Assembly (NCBI RefSeq): GCF_001509835.1
Contig: NZ_JXTJ01000007.1
Location: forward strand, 124,001-188,000
Reading direction: 5' to 3'
Length of the DNA: 64,000 bases
From: Allobosea sp. WAO
GTDB taxonomy: Bacteria > Pseudomonadota > Alphaproteobacteria > Rhizobiales > Beijerinckiaceae
A program made the position numbers and the translations under genes. This document shows positions 1 to 9,519 of the stretch, one piece after another. The stretch's first letter is position 1; the number at the start of each line of letters is the position of its first letter. Under the pieces are notes generated by a model, which saw only the letters and a program-made list of their open reading frames with translations, was not told the origin of the DNA and ran no database searches.

Positions 1-450
1 GACTGGTTCCTGCGCGAGGTCTGCCCGCTTCTGCCGGCAGATTTCGAGATCGCGGTCGCCGGGCGCCTGCCGCCCGACATGCCGCCCGTGCCGGAGCAGG
101 TGAAGCTAGTCGGGCGCGTGCCGGATGCGCGCGAATTCCTGCTCTCCTGCCGGGCGCTGGCCCTGGCGAGCCGGGCCGGCACCGGCGTGCAACTGAAGAC
201 GATCGAGGCGATGCAGCTCGGTGCCCCCGCCGTGGCGACACCGCTCTCCTGCCGCGGCTTCACCGAGATACCCGCGAATTTCCGGGTTGCAGACGAACCA
301 CGTGCCTTCGCTGCAGCACTGATCGAGCTGGTCATGGCGGCGCGGACCGGCGCCAACTTGCGTCTCGACGGCGCCGCCTTCATGGCACGCCAGCGCGCGG
401 CGCTGGCAGACGCGCTGGCGCGCGGGCTCGCTGCTGCGGTCGGGCGCTGA
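1..450 (+). CDS. Glycosyltransferase group 1 (GT4-like), C-terminal part only
   Basis: The reading frame is open from the first base of the window, so the gene begins upstream; about 149 residues are visible. The segment LVGRVPDAREFLLSCR followed by GTGVQLKTIEAMQLG matches the nucleotide-sugar-binding C-terminal lobe of GT4 glycosyltransferases, where a conserved acidic residue lies in the GTG..KxxEAM element. It probably transfers a sugar during surface polysaccharide synthesis; donor and acceptor cannot be told. An internal ATG at 79 is not the real start because coding similarity continues before it. The stop abuts the stop of the convergent AbrB gene with no intergenic bases. Confidence 0.75.
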   Translation, partial: DWFLREVCPLLPADFEIAVAGRLPPDMPPVPEQVKLVGRVPDAREFLLSCRALALASRAGTGVQLKTIEAMQLGAPAVATPLSCRGFTEIPANFRVADEPRAFAAALIELVMAARTGANLRLDGAAFMARQRAALADALARGLAAAVGR

Positions 451-1563
451 CTATTTCGGCTTGCTCGCGCTTTTGGCCTTGCCCCCGAGCAGGCCGAAGA
501 GGGGCCCGGCGCCGATCATCACCAGGAAGACCCTGATGATATGGTGGGCGGCGACGAACGCGACCTCGGTATGCAAAGCGAGCGCGATCAGGCTCATCTC
601 GGCGAGACCGCCCGGCGAATAGGCCAGGATCAGCGGCACCGGCTGGTAGCGCGAGACCTGCGCCACCGCGAAGGCGAAGACCAGGGTCAGCACCAGCAGG
701 ATCAGCGTCGACCCGGCCGAGATCACGAGGATGCGCAGGATCGCCTGCGGCGGCGTCCCGACGAAGCGGCAGCCGATGGTGACGCCGAGGATCAGCTGGG
801 CGAGGTTGACGATCTCGAAGGGCGGCACGGAGTCGCTGAGGCCTGCGACATGCACCGCCGCCGAGACCAGCATCGGCCCGAGCAGCTGCTTGGCGGGCAG
901 GCGCAGGGCATGGGCGAGCATGACGCCGAGGACGCCGCAGGCGACCAGCCAGAACCAGCCGAGCGCCGAGGTCTGCATCATCGAGGGGCCGGAGGTGCGA
1001 TTGATGCCGAGCGAGACGCCCTCGAGCCACTGCACGATGAAGGGCAGCGTCATCACCACGAGCAGGATGCGGGCGGAGTGGATCAGCGCGATGGTGCGCG
1101 CATCGCCGCCCTTCTCCTCGCCGGTGATCACCATCTCGACGAGGCCGCCGGGCATGCCGGCGAAGAAGGCGGTGACGGGGTCATAGCCGGCGACGCGGCG
1201 GAAATAGCCGACGCAGAAGAAGGCGCAGGCGGCCATGAAGAGCATGAGCCCGGCCAGCGTCGGCAGCCAGTTCGGCAATTGCGCGATCAGGTCCGGCCGA
1301 AAGCCCGAGCCCAGCATGACGCCGATCACGGCCGACATGGGCGGGCGGATCACCGGCGGGGCCGCGACCGGCGCACGCGAGATCGCGGCGGCCGTGCAGA
1401 ACACCATCGAGCCGAGCATCCAGGGCAAGGGCAGGCGCAGATAGGCGAACAGCCAGCCGCCGAGAATGCCGAGCGAAAGCGCAAGCAGGAAGCGCCGCCA
1501 GGGAAAGCGCCGCGGCGACAATTCGCGCACGCCGTTCGCCATGTCGGCCAGCAGATCCCGCAT
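451..1563 (-). CDS. AbrB-family (duplicated-domain) membrane protein
   Basis: A 370-residue, very hydrophobic protein with about ten membrane segments in two similar halves. Each half carries a glycine-rich, proline-containing element: FAGMPGGLVEMVITGEE in the first and YSPGGLAEMSLIALAL in the second. This repeated PGGL.EM pattern is typical of the AbrB/ammonia-monooxygenase-like membrane family, a presumed transporter or regulator of unknown substrate. It should not be confused with the Bacillus AbrB transcription factor. It stands alone, convergent with the glycosyltransferase and divergent from the EamA permease across about 240 bp. Family assignment is good; function is not known. Confidence 0.8.
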   Translation of the reverse strand: MRDLLADMANGVRELSPRRFPWRRFLLALSLGILGGWLFAYLRLPLPWMLGSMVFCTAAAISRAPVAAPPVIRPPMSAVIGVMLGSGFRPDLIAQLPNWLPTLAGLMLFMAACAFFCVGYFRRVAGYDPVTAFFAGMPGGLVEMVITGEEKGGDARTIALIHSARILLVVMTLPFIVQWLEGVSLGINRTSGPSMMQTSALGWFWLVACGVLGVMLAHALRLPAKQLLGPMLVSAAVHVAGLSDSVPPFEIVNLAQLILGVTIGCRFVGTPPQAILRILVISAGSTLILLVLTLVFAFAVAQVSRYQPVPLILAYSPGGLAEMSLIALALHTEVAFVAAHHIIRVFLVMIGAGPLFGLLGGKAKSASKPK

Positions 1564-1804
1564 CGTCCCGCGTCACCTTGTCCGATCGCCGCCCGAATGC
1601 GGGATCCGCGCTGCTATACGCCACAATGGCGGCGCAGGCAGCCGCCCAGCCGAATGACGCCCCTGCCCTGAAGGCGGGGCGGCCGGACGCCAGAACAACC
1701 CTGCCATGTGCGCAAGCCCCCTCCTCCGAAACCGGCAAATCGGCGAGAGTTCCGGAACGAGACCAATAATAAGCCGCTGGCGCTGAGCCCGGCTCCGGGC
1801 TGCC

Positions 1805-2890
1805 ATGAGCGACGACCGTCTTTCGGATCAGGAGGCCCGCGGCGGCGAGAGCGCCGGGATCGGCGAGCCGGCTGCCTCGGCATCCGACGAAGACCACTGT
1901 CCGGGCGGCAGCGCCGCACTTCCCGACATTCCACCGCCACCCGTCATCGCCCCGGCCGGCGGCAGTTGGCTCGCCAGGCGGCGCTCGCGCACCGGCCTGT
2001 GGTGGCGCGGCGCCAGCCCGAACCTGCGCGGCTCGGTCTACATGCTGTCGGCACTGCTGGTCTATGCGGTGATGGTCGGGCTGTTCAAGCATCTCGGCAG
2101 CTCGATCCCGCTTGTCGAGACGCTGATGATCCGCCAGCTGATCATGAGCCTCGTCATCGTGCTCGTCGTCGGCCGGGCGCTGCCCTCGATGCTGCGCACC
2201 CGCCATCCCGGCCTGCAGATCTTTCGCGGGGTGGTGACGCTGGCTTCGATGCTCTGCGGCTTCAGTGCGCTGATCCACATCCCGCTGGCGCAGGCGACCT
2301 CGATCAGTTTCAGCCAGGTCCTGTTCGTCACCATCGCGGCGGTGCTGGTGCTCAAGGAGAAGGTCGACGGCCGGCGCTGGGCGGCGACGATCATCGGCTT
2401 TATCGGCATCCTGATCATGCTGAACCCCTCGACCGAGGGGTTGAATTTCTGGGCACTGATGTCGGTCGGCGGCGCGGTGTTCGGCGCCTGCATCACCGTC
2501 AGCGTGCGCATGCTCGGCACGTCGGAGCGCACCGAGACGATCCTGATCTATCAGGGCCTCGTGCTGATCGTCGTCCTCGCCTGGCCGGCCTTCGCCTACT
2601 GGGTCTGGCCCACAGCCGAACAATGGCTCGCGCTCGTCCTGCTCAGCCTGTTCGGCACCGCCGGACAGTGGCTGATCACCAAGGCCTACCAGGTCGGCGA
2701 GGCGGCGGCGCTCGCCCCGCTCGATTTCAGCCGGCTACTGCTGGCGAGCTTCACCGGTTTCGTCTTCTTCGCCGAGATCCCGTCGCTCTCGACCTTCATC
2801 GGCTCGGCCATCGTCATCGGAGCGACGCTGTATACGATCCGCCGCAATGCCCGCAGCCGGGCCGAAACCGGACTCGCGCCCCCAGCCTGA
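1805..2890 (+). CDS. EamA/DMT-superfamily permease
   Basis: A 361-residue inner-membrane protein with ten predicted membrane segments in two EamA repeats. The first repeat starts near residue 78 (GSVYMLSALLVYAVMVGLF) and ends in the EKVDGRRWAATIIGFIGIL element that closes DMT repeats. The first 75 residues are hydrophilic and rich in acidic residues and proline, longer than usual and probably cytoplasmic. Family members export or import metabolites such as amino acids or S-adenosylmethionine; the substrate cannot be read here. The acetamidase/formamidase gene follows 33 bp downstream on the same strand, so the two may be co-transcribed. Confidence 0.82.
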   Translation: MSDDRLSDQEARGGESAGIGEPAASASDEDHCPGGSAALPDIPPPPVIAPAGGSWLARRRSRTGLWWRGASPNLRGSVYMLSALLVYAVMVGLFKHLGSSIPLVETLMIRQLIMSLVIVLVVGRALPSMLRTRHPGLQIFRGVVTLASMLCGFSALIHIPLAQATSISFSQVLFVTIAAVLVLKEKVDGRRWAATIIGFIGILIMLNPSTEGLNFWALMSVGGAVFGACITVSVRMLGTSERTETILIYQGLVLIVVLAWPAFAYWVWPTAEQWLALVLLSLFGTAGQWLITKAYQVGEAAALAPLDFSRLLLASFTGFVFFAEIPSLSTFIGSAIVIGATLYTIRRNARSRAETGLAPPA

Positions 2891-2923
2891 CGACCGCCCG
2901 CGCCGCGCCAAAGAGGCCATGCC

Positions 2924-3859
2924 ATGACCCATCACCAGCTCGATTCCAGCCTCGCCACCTGCCATTGGGGCTATTTCGACGCGAAGCTGAAGCCGGTGCT
3001 GGAGATCGAGAGCGGCGACAGCGTCACCATCCGCACCCTGACCGGCGGCGCCGACACCTTGCCGGCCGGCAACGCCACGATCCCGCCGGAGATCCACGAG
3101 ATCCACGCCAAGGCCGAGCGCATGGTGCCCGGCCATATCCTGACAGGGCCGATCGCGATCAGGGGCGCCAAGCCCGGCCAGGTGCTCGAGGTCCAGATCA
3201 GGAGCGTGAAGCCGCGCACCGATTTCGGCTTCACCTTCATCAAGCCGCTCGGCGGGACGCTGCCCGAGGAATTCGACGCCCACACCTTCCGCCACATCCA
3301 TCTCGACCGCGAGCGCAACATCGCCGTGCTCCCCTGGGGGATGGAGTTGCCGCTCGCACCCTTCTTCGGCGTGATGGGCACGGCGCCGCCGGCGCATTGG
3401 GGCCGGCAGAGCTCGCTGGTGCCGCGGGCCTTCGGCGGCAATATCGACAACAAAGAGCTCGTCGCCGGCGCGACGCTCTACCTGCCTGTTTTCGTCGAGG
3501 GGGCGCTGTTCTCCTGCGGCGACGGCCATGGCGCGCAGGGCGATGGGGAGGTCTGCGTCACCGCGATCGAGACCGCCCTCGAAGGCACCTTCGAATTCCA
3601 CCTGCGCGAGGACCTCTCCTTCGCCATGCCGCGAGCCGAGACCCGGACCCACCACATCACCATGGGCATCGATCCCGATCTCGACATCTGTGCCAAGAAC
3701 GCGCTGCGCGAGATGATCGGGCTGATCACCGAACGGACGCGGCTCACCCGCGAGGAGGCCTATATGCTGTGCAGCCTCGCCGCCGATCTGCGCGTCACCC
3801 AGACCGTCAACGGCAACAAGGGCATCCACTGCATGCTGCCGAAGACGCTGGTGGGGTAG
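2924..3859 (+). CDS. Acetamidase/formamidase family protein
   Basis: A 311-residue cytoplasmic protein covering the whole FmdA/AmdA family. Typical elements are the N-terminal HWGYFDAKLKPVLEIESGD, the central PRAFGGNIDNKEL, and the C-terminal SLAADLRVTQTVNGNKGIHC. Enzymes of this family hydrolyse formamide, acetamide or related small amides to ammonia and the acid. A purine-rich stretch (aagagg) sits just before the ATG. It follows the EamA permease by 33 bp, which suggests uptake or export linked to amide metabolism, but the true substrate is not shown by sequence. Confidence 0.85.
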   Translation: MTHHQLDSSLATCHWGYFDAKLKPVLEIESGDSVTIRTLTGGADTLPAGNATIPPEIHEIHAKAERMVPGHILTGPIAIRGAKPGQVLEVQIRSVKPRTDFGFTFIKPLGGTLPEEFDAHTFRHIHLDRERNIAVLPWGMELPLAPFFGVMGTAPPAHWGRQSSLVPRAFGGNIDNKELVAGATLYLPVFVEGALFSCGDGHGAQGDGEVCVTAIETALEGTFEFHLREDLSFAMPRAETRTHHITMGIDPDLDICAKNALREMIGLITERTRLTREEAYMLCSLAADLRVTQTVNGNKGIHCMLPKTLVG

Positions 3860-3871
3860 CTCAATTGACGC

Positions 3872-3977
3872 GGGTCATCCCAGCCGGAGCGCAGCGGAGA
3901 GCCGGGATCCTGCCTGAGCGTTATCCATAGAGGTTCCGGCATGGGTCCCGGGTCTCCCTCCGGTCGCCCGGGACGAC
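3872..3977. repeat. Intergenic palindromic repeat, family R3 (copy 1)
   Basis: This segment fills most of the gap between two convergent genes. Its reverse complement matches 45374-45485 over most of its length, including the core gggagacccgggacccatgc, and both copies have CCCGGGA/TCCCGGG arms. Two separated copies of one palindromic unit in non-coding DNA mark a dispersed repeat family, of the kind common in Hyphomicrobiales genomes. It could also serve as a bidirectional transcription barrier. Confidence 0.7.
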
Positions 3978-3999
3978 GGCGCGATTGTCCAAGGGGTTG

Positions 4000-4842
4000 C
4001 TACAGCATCGGCAGCGAGCGCGGCCTGCCGCGCGGGAAGGTGGCGTCGATCGCGGCGATATCGGCCTTGTCGAGGCTCTGCGACAGCGCCTCGGCATTGT
4101 CCTCGGCATGCGCGGCCCTCGCCGCCTTCGGGATCGCGAACAGCTGAGGGCGACGGGTCAGGAAGGCGAGCGCGACCTGGCGCGGGCTCGCGCCATGCTT
4201 TGCCGCGATCTGCGCCAGCGCCCGCCCCTGCGCCGAGCCGGGCTCTGGGAAATCGTCCTGCCCGAACGGGCTATAGGCCGTGACCGCGACGCCGTTCTTC
4301 TCGCACCAGGGGATGACGGCGTGCTCGATCGCCCGCTCACGCAGATGGTAGAGCACCTGATTGCAGGCGATCCTGCCCGGCCCGACCAGTTTCAAAGCCT
4401 CATCGAGGTCATCGACGTCGAAATTGCTGACGCCCCAGGAGAGGATCTTGCCCTCTTCCCGCAGCGCCTCGAAGGCGGCGAAGGTCTCGGCCAGCGGGTA
4501 GGAGCCGCGCCAGTGCAGCAGATAGCAGTCGAGCCGGTCGGTACCGAGCCGCTGCAGCGAGCGCTCGCAGGCGGCGCGCGTGCCGGCCCGCGAGGCATTG
4601 TGCGGCAGCACCTTGGAGACCAGGAAGACCTCGTCGCGCCGGCCCGAGATCGCCTCGCCGACGATCTCCTCCGCGCGGCCGTCGCCATACATCTCGGCGG
4701 TGTCGATATGCGTCAGCCCGAGATCGAGCCCGCGCCTCAGCGCCGCGACAGCCGCCTTGCGCTCGGAGAGCTCGATGTTCCAGCTGCCCTGGCCGATCAC
4801 GGAAGCCCGCTGACCGCCCTGTCCGAAAGTCCGTGTCGTCAT
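4000..4842 (-). CDS. Aldo/keto reductase
   Basis: A 280-residue AKR-superfamily enzyme expected to be an NADPH-dependent carbonyl reductase with a TIM-barrel fold. The catalytic tetrad is visible: Asp and Tyr in DTAEMYGDG, Lys in VFLVSKVLP, and His in CYLLHW. The C-terminal cofactor region is AIPKAARAAHAEDN. I start at MTTRTFGQGG (4842) because the longer frame to 4899 adds an atypical MARRTPPWPC leader. It is divergent from the secreted hydrolase gene. The substrate is unknown; the DkgA-like layout suggests small aldehydes or keto compounds. Confidence 0.82.
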   Translation of the reverse strand: MTTRTFGQGGQRASVIGQGSWNIELSERKAAVAALRRGLDLGLTHIDTAEMYGDGRAEEIVGEAISGRRDEVFLVSKVLPHNASRAGTRAACERSLQRLGTDRLDCYLLHWRGSYPLAETFAAFEALREEGKILSWGVSNFDVDDLDEALKLVGPGRIACNQVLYHLRERAIEHAVIPWCEKNGVAVTAYSPFGQDDFPEPGSAQGRALAQIAAKHGASPRQVALAFLTRRPQLFAIPKAARAAHAEDNAEALSQSLDKADIAAIDATFPRGRPRSLPML

Positions 4843-4949
4843 GCGCACGAGCTTAGCGAGGTTGTCCGGGCAAGGCCATGGCGGCGTCCTCCTTGCCATC
4901 GGGCGATGAAGCCGCCATCCAATAGGAGCTTTGCAGCTGGGGGCTGATC

Positions 4950-5783
4950 ATGCGCAGGGTCATTGCAGCGCTGGCTTCAGCCGGCCTGGCCGTCATGCTC
5001 ACCGCCGCCATCGCTGCAGCCGAAACGGTCGAAGCCCTGCAGGCGCGCGTCGGTGACCGGCAGATCGCCGTTTATGTCCGCAGGCCGACGGGCACGGGCC
5101 CCTTCCCTGTCCTGGTGCTGTCCCATGGCAGCCCGCGCGACGCGGCCGGGCGGGCAGAGTTCGGCAAGGGCACGCTCGCCGCCATCGCGCGCCATTTCAC
5201 TGCGCGCGGCGTGATGGTCGCGGTGCCGATCCGCCGCGGCTATGGCGCGGAGGGTGGTTCCTGGGCCGAGGGCTACGGCGCCTGCGACCGGGCCGAGTTC
5301 CACCAGGCTGGGCTGAACAGCGCCCGTGACATCCGCGCGGCGCTCGACGCGGTTCTGGCCCGGCCGGACGCCGACCGGCGCCGCGTCGTGCTGATGGGAG
5401 TTTCGGCCGGCGGCTGGGGCTCGCTCGCCGCCGCCTCGCAATCCGTTCCCGGCCTGCTCGGCGTGGTCAGTTTTGCCGGCGGCCGCGGCTCGCTGAAGGC
5501 CGGCGAAGTCTGTTCCCCGGAAGCTCTGGTCGCCGCCGCAGGCCGCTATGGCCGCGGCTCGCGCGTGCCGCAGCTCTGGCTCTACAGCAGCAATGACCGC
5601 TTCTTCGGTCCGGAGATCGCCGGCCGGCTCCACCGCGCCTTCCAGGAGGCCGGAGGCAGGGCCGAATTCGTCGCCGCGCCGCCATTCGGCGAGGACGGGC
5701 ATCGCTATATCCGCGCGCTCGAGCAATGGCGCGACAAGGTCGACGTGTTCTTCGCGGCGATCGGCTTCGTCGGCCGCCGCTGA
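4950..5783 (+). CDS. Secreted alpha/beta hydrolase (dienelactone-hydrolase-like)
   Basis: A 277-residue protein with an N-terminal signal peptide (basic MRR, hydrophobic run, AIAAAE cleavage region), so it is probably periplasmic. The nucleophile elbow is GVSAGGWGS with Ser in the G-x-S-x-G pattern. An oxyanion-type LSHGSPRDAAG lies near residue 55, and the late GEDGHRYI likely carries the catalytic His. Family members are esterases, lactonases or peptidases; the substrate is not evident. It stands alone, divergent from the aldo/keto reductase and convergent with the lipoprotein gene. Confidence 0.78.
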   Translation: MRRVIAALASAGLAVMLTAAIAAAETVEALQARVGDRQIAVYVRRPTGTGPFPVLVLSHGSPRDAAGRAEFGKGTLAAIARHFTARGVMVAVPIRRGYGAEGGSWAEGYGACDRAEFHQAGLNSARDIRAALDAVLARPDADRRRVVLMGVSAGGWGSLAAASQSVPGLLGVVSFAGGRGSLKAGEVCSPEALVAAAGRYGRGSRVPQLWLYSSNDRFFGPEIAGRLHRAFQEAGGRAEFVAAPPFGEDGHRYIRALEQWRDKVDVFFAAIGFVGRR

Positions 5784-5793
5784 CGGCCACGCC

Positions 5794-6216
5794 TCAGCGG
5801 ACCTCGATCTCGAAGCGGCCATGGCGGACCTCGCCATCGGCATAGCGCACCTTGACCTCGAAGCTATCGCGTCCGCGGTAACCAGGCCGCGAGGTATATT
5901 CGAAGGCGAGCGAGTTGCCGGCCCGCCCGTCGCAATGGGCATAGGGCCCGGGCCCGTAGACTGCCTCGGCCTTGCGCGTCGCCATCCTGACCTTGCCGTG
6001 CTCGGGATTGCGGGTCACCACGGCGGTCGGCCGCTTCACCTGCCGGCAGCGCTTGTCCATGGTCATGTAGGTCTGCTGCAGGAAGGTCGGCTCGCCGGCG
6101 CGGACGCGGTCGATGCCATCGGCGGCCTCGCCGGGTGCGTCGCCGGAGGTCACGCAGCCGCCGAGCATGCTGCACAGGAGGACGATGCCGAGGGTGGTCA
6201 ATCCGGCAACTGGCAT
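5794..6216 (-). CDS. Small putative lipoprotein with Ig-like C-terminal region
   Basis: A 140-residue protein. The N-terminus has a hydrophobic stretch ending in the lipobox SMLGGC, so it is predicted to be lipid-modified at Cys and anchored in a membrane. The C-terminal half, with YTSRPGYRGRDSFEVKVRYADG, resembles the end of bacterial Ig/cadherin-like beta-sandwich domains (the P-GY-G-DSF-Y pattern). It has no informative neighbours beyond the convergent hydrolase, 10 bp away. Function is unknown. Confidence 0.6.
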   Translation of the reverse strand: MPVAGLTTLGIVLLCSMLGGCVTSGDAPGEAADGIDRVRAGEPTFLQQTYMTMDKRCRQVKRPTAVVTRNPEHGKVRMATRKAEAVYGPGPYAHCDGRAGNSLAFEYTSRPGYRGRDSFEVKVRYADGEVRHGRFEIEVR

Positions 6217-6274
6217 GGCTCTCCTCGGCGCAGGCGGTAGGCGGAACAGGACGATAGGGCCGTTCGCCCCGGCC

Positions 6275-7597
6275 TCAAACCGGCGGGGTGCCGTTGGCCT
6301 GGAGCACCTCGCCGGCGAGATAGAGCGAGCCGCAGATCAGGATGCGCGGCGGCACGGGCCAGTGGCGCGCGGCGATCTCGCGCAGCGCCTGCTCGACCGA
6401 GCCCGTGGCTTCCGCCCTGAGCCCGGCGGCGCGAGCGAGCTCCGCGACTTCCTCGGCCGGGCGGGCGGCGAGCTGGTTCTGCATCGGCACGGCGAAGAGC
6501 GCATGCGCCAGCCCCTTGAAATGGCCGAGCGTGGCGCGGCCATCCTTGGTCGAGAGCAGGCCGGTGATCATCACCAGCGGCGCCGGGTTCTTCTCCTCGA
6601 GATCGGCCATGGCCTGGGCGAGCACGCGGCCGCCATCGGGATTATGGCCGCCATCGAGCCAAAGCTCGGCGCCGGCGGGCACGAGTTCGGCGAGGTGGCC
6701 GCGCGCCAGCCGCTGCAGCCGGGCCGGCCATTCGGCCTCGGTCATGCCGCGCTCGAAGGCCGCCGCCGGCAGGCCGCCATAGCCGGCGGCCCGCAGCGCC
6801 GCGATCGCGGTGCCGGCATTGATGTGCTGGTGACGCCCGGCGAGACGCGGCAGCGGCAGATCGAGCAGGCCGTCGCCATCCTCGTAGACCAGCCTTCCGC
6901 CGTCCTCATGGACGTTGAAGTCCTGCGCGCCGATCAGGATCTTCGACGCGCCGGCGCGCTCGGCAGCAGCCTCCAGGACAGCGGTCGGCTCGGGCTCCTG
7001 CGGCGCGATCACGGCCGGGGCGCCGCGCTTGAAGATGCCGGCCTTCTCGCCCGCGATCTTGGTCACGGTGTCGCCGAGATATTCGGAATGGTCGAGCGAG
7101 ACCGGAGTGACCACGGTGCAGGCCGGATGGTCGATGACATTGGTGGTGTCGTAGCGCCCGCCGAGCCCGACCTCGAGCAGCACGACATCGGCCTTGTGCT
7201 CGGAGAACAGCAGCAGCGCCGCCGAGGTGGTGATCTCGAAGAAGGTGATGGAATCACCGGCATTGGCGCGCTCGCAGCGCTCCAGCGCCTCGACCAGCAC
7301 GTCCTCGTCGACGAAGCGGCCGCCGCCCGGCCGGCCGAGCCTTATGCGCTCATGGAAGCGCACCAGATGCGGCGAGGTGTAGACGTGCACGCTGAGGCCG
7401 GCTGCCTCGAGGATCGCCCGCATGAAGGCGATGGTCGAGCCCTTGCCATTGGTGCCGGCGACATGGATCACCGGCGGCAGGCGCTTCTGCGGATCGCCGA
7501 GGCGCTCGAGCAGGCGCAATATGCGGCCGAGCGAGAGGTCGATCAGCTTGGGATGCAGCGCCAGGAAGCGCGCCAGCAGCAGGTCGGATGTGCTCAT
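6275..7597 (-). CDS. folC: Bifunctional dihydrofolate synthase / folylpolyglutamate synthase
   Basis: A 440-residue cytoplasmic Mur-ligase-type enzyme that adds glutamate to dihydropteroate and to reduced folates, using ATP. The P-loop HVAGTNGKGSTIAFM lies near residue 50 and is followed by TSPHLVRFHERIRL, the FolC signature. The glycine-rich GLGGRYDTTN and C-terminal LWLDGGHNPDGG complete the family pattern. Length is normal. It is the last gene of a trpA-accD-folC run, 82 bp after accD. That order is common in proteobacteria and supports the call. Confidence 0.95.
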   Translation of the reverse strand: MSTSDLLLARFLALHPKLIDLSLGRILRLLERLGDPQKRLPPVIHVAGTNGKGSTIAFMRAILEAAGLSVHVYTSPHLVRFHERIRLGRPGGGRFVDEDVLVEALERCERANAGDSITFFEITTSAALLLFSEHKADVVLLEVGLGGRYDTTNVIDHPACTVVTPVSLDHSEYLGDTVTKIAGEKAGIFKRGAPAVIAPQEPEPTAVLEAAAERAGASKILIGAQDFNVHEDGGRLVYEDGDGLLDLPLPRLAGRHQHINAGTAIAALRAAGYGGLPAAAFERGMTEAEWPARLQRLARGHLAELVPAGAELWLDGGHNPDGGRVLAQAMADLEEKNPAPLVMITGLLSTKDGRATLGHFKGLAHALFAVPMQNQLAARPAEEVAELARAAGLRAEATGSVEQALREIAARHWPVPPRILICGSLYLAGEVLQANGTPPV

Positions 7598-7679
7598 GCG
7601 GCTCCGGCCCCCCGGCCGGCGAAGGCATCGCGCCGGTGCGGAGCGGCTGCCGGCGATCCCCGATGCGTCGTGGGAAAGT

Positions 7680-8582
7680 TCAGTTGGCCTCGTGAACGAG
7701 CGGCTCGGCTTCCGCGGTCGCGTTCGCCCCCGGGGCCGGCTGCTTGGTCAGGAAGCGGGCGAGCCGTGCCAGCGTCGCCGGGATGTCGTGGCGGTGGACG
7801 ACCATGTCGACCATGCCGTGGTCCCTGAGATATTCCGAGCGCTGGAAGCCTTCCGGCAGCTTCTCGCGGATCGTCTGCTCGATGACGCGCGGGCCAGCGA
7901 AGCCGATCAGCGCGCCCGGCTCGGCGATGTGGATGTCGCCGAGCATCGCATAGGAGGCGGTGACGCCGCCGGTGGTCGGATTGGTCAGGACGACGAAATA
8001 GGGCAGGCCGGCCTTCTGCAGGCGCCGGATCGCGACCGTGGTGCGCGGCAGCTGCATCAGCGAGAGGATGCCCTCCTGCATGCGCGCGCCGCCCGAGGCC
8101 GCGAAGACCACGTAGGGGGTCTTCTTCTCGAGCGCGGTCTCGGCGCCCTTGATGAAGGCCTCGCCCGCCGCCATGCCGAGCGAGCCACCCATGAAGTGGA
8201 AGTCCTGCACCGCGACGGTCATCGGCAGGCCCTGGACGCGGCCATAGCCGACCTTGAAGGCGTCGGTCGCGCCGGTCTTGGCGCGGGCGTCCTTCAGACG
8301 GTCGACATAGCGCTTCTCGTCGCGGAACTTCAGCGGGTCGACGGCGGCCTCGGGCAGCGCGACATCGAGCCATTTGCCCTCGTCGAAGGTCAGACGAAGG
8401 CGGTCCGGCGCCTTGACGCGCAGATGGTGGTCCGAGCCGGGAATGACGAAGCCATTGGCCTCGACATCCTTGTGGAAGACCATCTGTCCGGAATCCGGGC
8501 ACTTGATCCAGAGGTTCTCCGGGCTCTCACGCTTGAACAGCGTCTTGATGCGCGGGCGAACGACTTCGGAAATCCAGTTCAT
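7680..8582 (-). CDS. accD: Acetyl-CoA carboxylase carboxyltransferase subunit beta
   Basis: A 300-residue subunit that transfers the carboxyl group from biotin to acetyl-CoA together with AccA, the first step of fatty-acid synthesis. The start [10 protein letters not shown] (8582) is chosen because it matches AccD; the open frame to 8873 is spurious. The carboxyltransferase core [28 protein letters not shown] and [12 protein letters not shown] is intact. The N-terminal zinc ribbon is degenerate: [10 protein letters not shown] and IPGSDHHLR keep only one of the four usual cysteines. It lies 40 bp after trpA. Confidence 0.95.
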   Translation of the reverse strand: MNWISEVVRPRIKTLFKRESPENLWIKCPDSGQMVFHKDVEANGFVIPGSDHHLRVKAPDRLRLTFDEGKWLDVALPEAAVDPLKFRDEKRYVDRLKDARAKTGATDAFKVGYGRVQGLPMTVAVQDFHFMGGSLGMAAGEAFIKGAETALEKKTPYVVFAASGGARMQEGILSLMQLPRTTVAIRRLQKAGLPYFVVLTNPTTGGVTASYAMLGDIHIAEPGALIGFAGPRVIEQTIREKLPEGFQRSEYLRDHGMVDMVVHRHDIPATLARLARFLTKQPAPGANATAEAEPLVHEAN

Positions 8583-8622
8583 CGGACCATCCTCGAATTC
8601 AGCGGGAGCAGCCGGCTCGGGC

Positions 8623-9471
8623 TCAGGCTGCCGCCTTGGCGACCGAACGGACGCCGGCAGCGAGCTCGGCGACCAGCGAGGTGACAGCCGAAACCGTCTT
8701 TTCCGTGGCCTTGCCCTCGCCATCGAGCGAAAGCCGGACGCGCTCGACCAGAGCCGAGCCGACGACGACGCCATCGGCACCGCGCGCGATCGCAGCCGCA
8801 TCGGCAGCCGTCTTGACGCCGAATCCGACCGCGACCGGCAGCTTGGTGTGCTGCTTGATCCGGCCGACCGCATCGCCGACCGCGTCGTAATTGGCGATGG
8901 TGCCGCCGGTGACGCCGGTCATCGAGACGTAATAGACGAAGCCCGAGGTGTTCTGCAGCACGCGCGGCAGGCGCTTGTCATCGGTCGTCGGCGTCGCCAG
9001 GCGGATGAAGCTGAGGCCGGCGGCCAGCGCCGGCAAGCAGAGCTCCGCGTCCTCCTCGGGCGGCAGGTCGACGACGATCAGCCCGTCGACGCCGGCGGCG
9101 CGCGCATCGGTGAGGAAGCGCTCGACGCCATAGGCCCAGATCGGATTGTAGTAGCCCATCAGCACGATCGGCGTGTCGTTTCCGGCCTTGCGGAAGCCCT
9201 CGACCATGGCCAGCGTCTTCTTCAGGGTCTGGCCGCCCTTGAGCGCGCGTTGCCCGGCGAGCTGGACCGGGATGCCGTCCGCCATCGGGTCGGTGAAGGG
9301 CACGCCGAGCTCGATGATGTCGGCGCCCGCCGCCGGCAGGGCGTGCAGGATCGCGCTCGCCGTGTCGAAATCCGGGTCGCCGGCCGTGACGAAAGTCACG
9401 AGCGCGGCCCGGCCTTCCCTGGCGCAGGCGGCAAAGCGGTTCTCGATACGGGTCTGGCCGGTCTGTGTCAT
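8623..9471 (-). CDS. trpA: Tryptophan synthase alpha subunit
   Basis: A 282-residue TIM-barrel protein that cleaves indole-3-glycerol phosphate to indole, which TrpB then joins to serine. Catalytic residues are present: Glu in [13 protein letters not shown] and Asp in the same element. FVTAGDPD near the N-terminus and the phosphate-binding [12 protein letters not shown] are typical. It is followed by accD and folC. Unusually, it is not adjacent to trpB, which lies 3.8 kb upstream beyond seven unrelated genes, so it probably has its own promoter. Confidence 0.95.
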   Translation of the reverse strand: MTQTGQTRIENRFAACAREGRAALVTFVTAGDPDFDTASAILHALPAAGADIIELGVPFTDPMADGIPVQLAGQRALKGGQTLKKTLAMVEGFRKAGNDTPIVLMGYYNPIWAYGVERFLTDARAAGVDGLIVVDLPPEEDAELCLPALAAGLSFIRLATPTTDDKRLPRVLQNTSGFVYYVSMTGVTGGTIANYDAVGDAVGRIKQHTKLPVAVGFGVKTAADAAAIARGADGVVVGSALVERVRLSLDGEGKATEKTVSAVTSLVAELAAGVRSVAKAAA

Positions 9472-9519
9472 GGCGCTGCGGTTAGCATGGCCCGGCCCGG
9501 CTGGCGAGAGGGCGCAGGC

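Noticed and set aside
541..1671. Long open frame opposite the AbrB-like gene
   Set aside because: Its translation is rich in Arg, Asp, Gln and His without domains, the usual antisense shadow of a GC-rich membrane-protein gene.
1708..3930. 740-codon open frame overlapping the EamA and amidase genes
   Set aside because: It runs through two well-supported genes in another frame and has Arg/Pro/His-rich composition with no motifs.
6113..7828. 571-codon frame opposite folC
   Set aside because: Antisense shadow; folC has all family motifs on the other strand.
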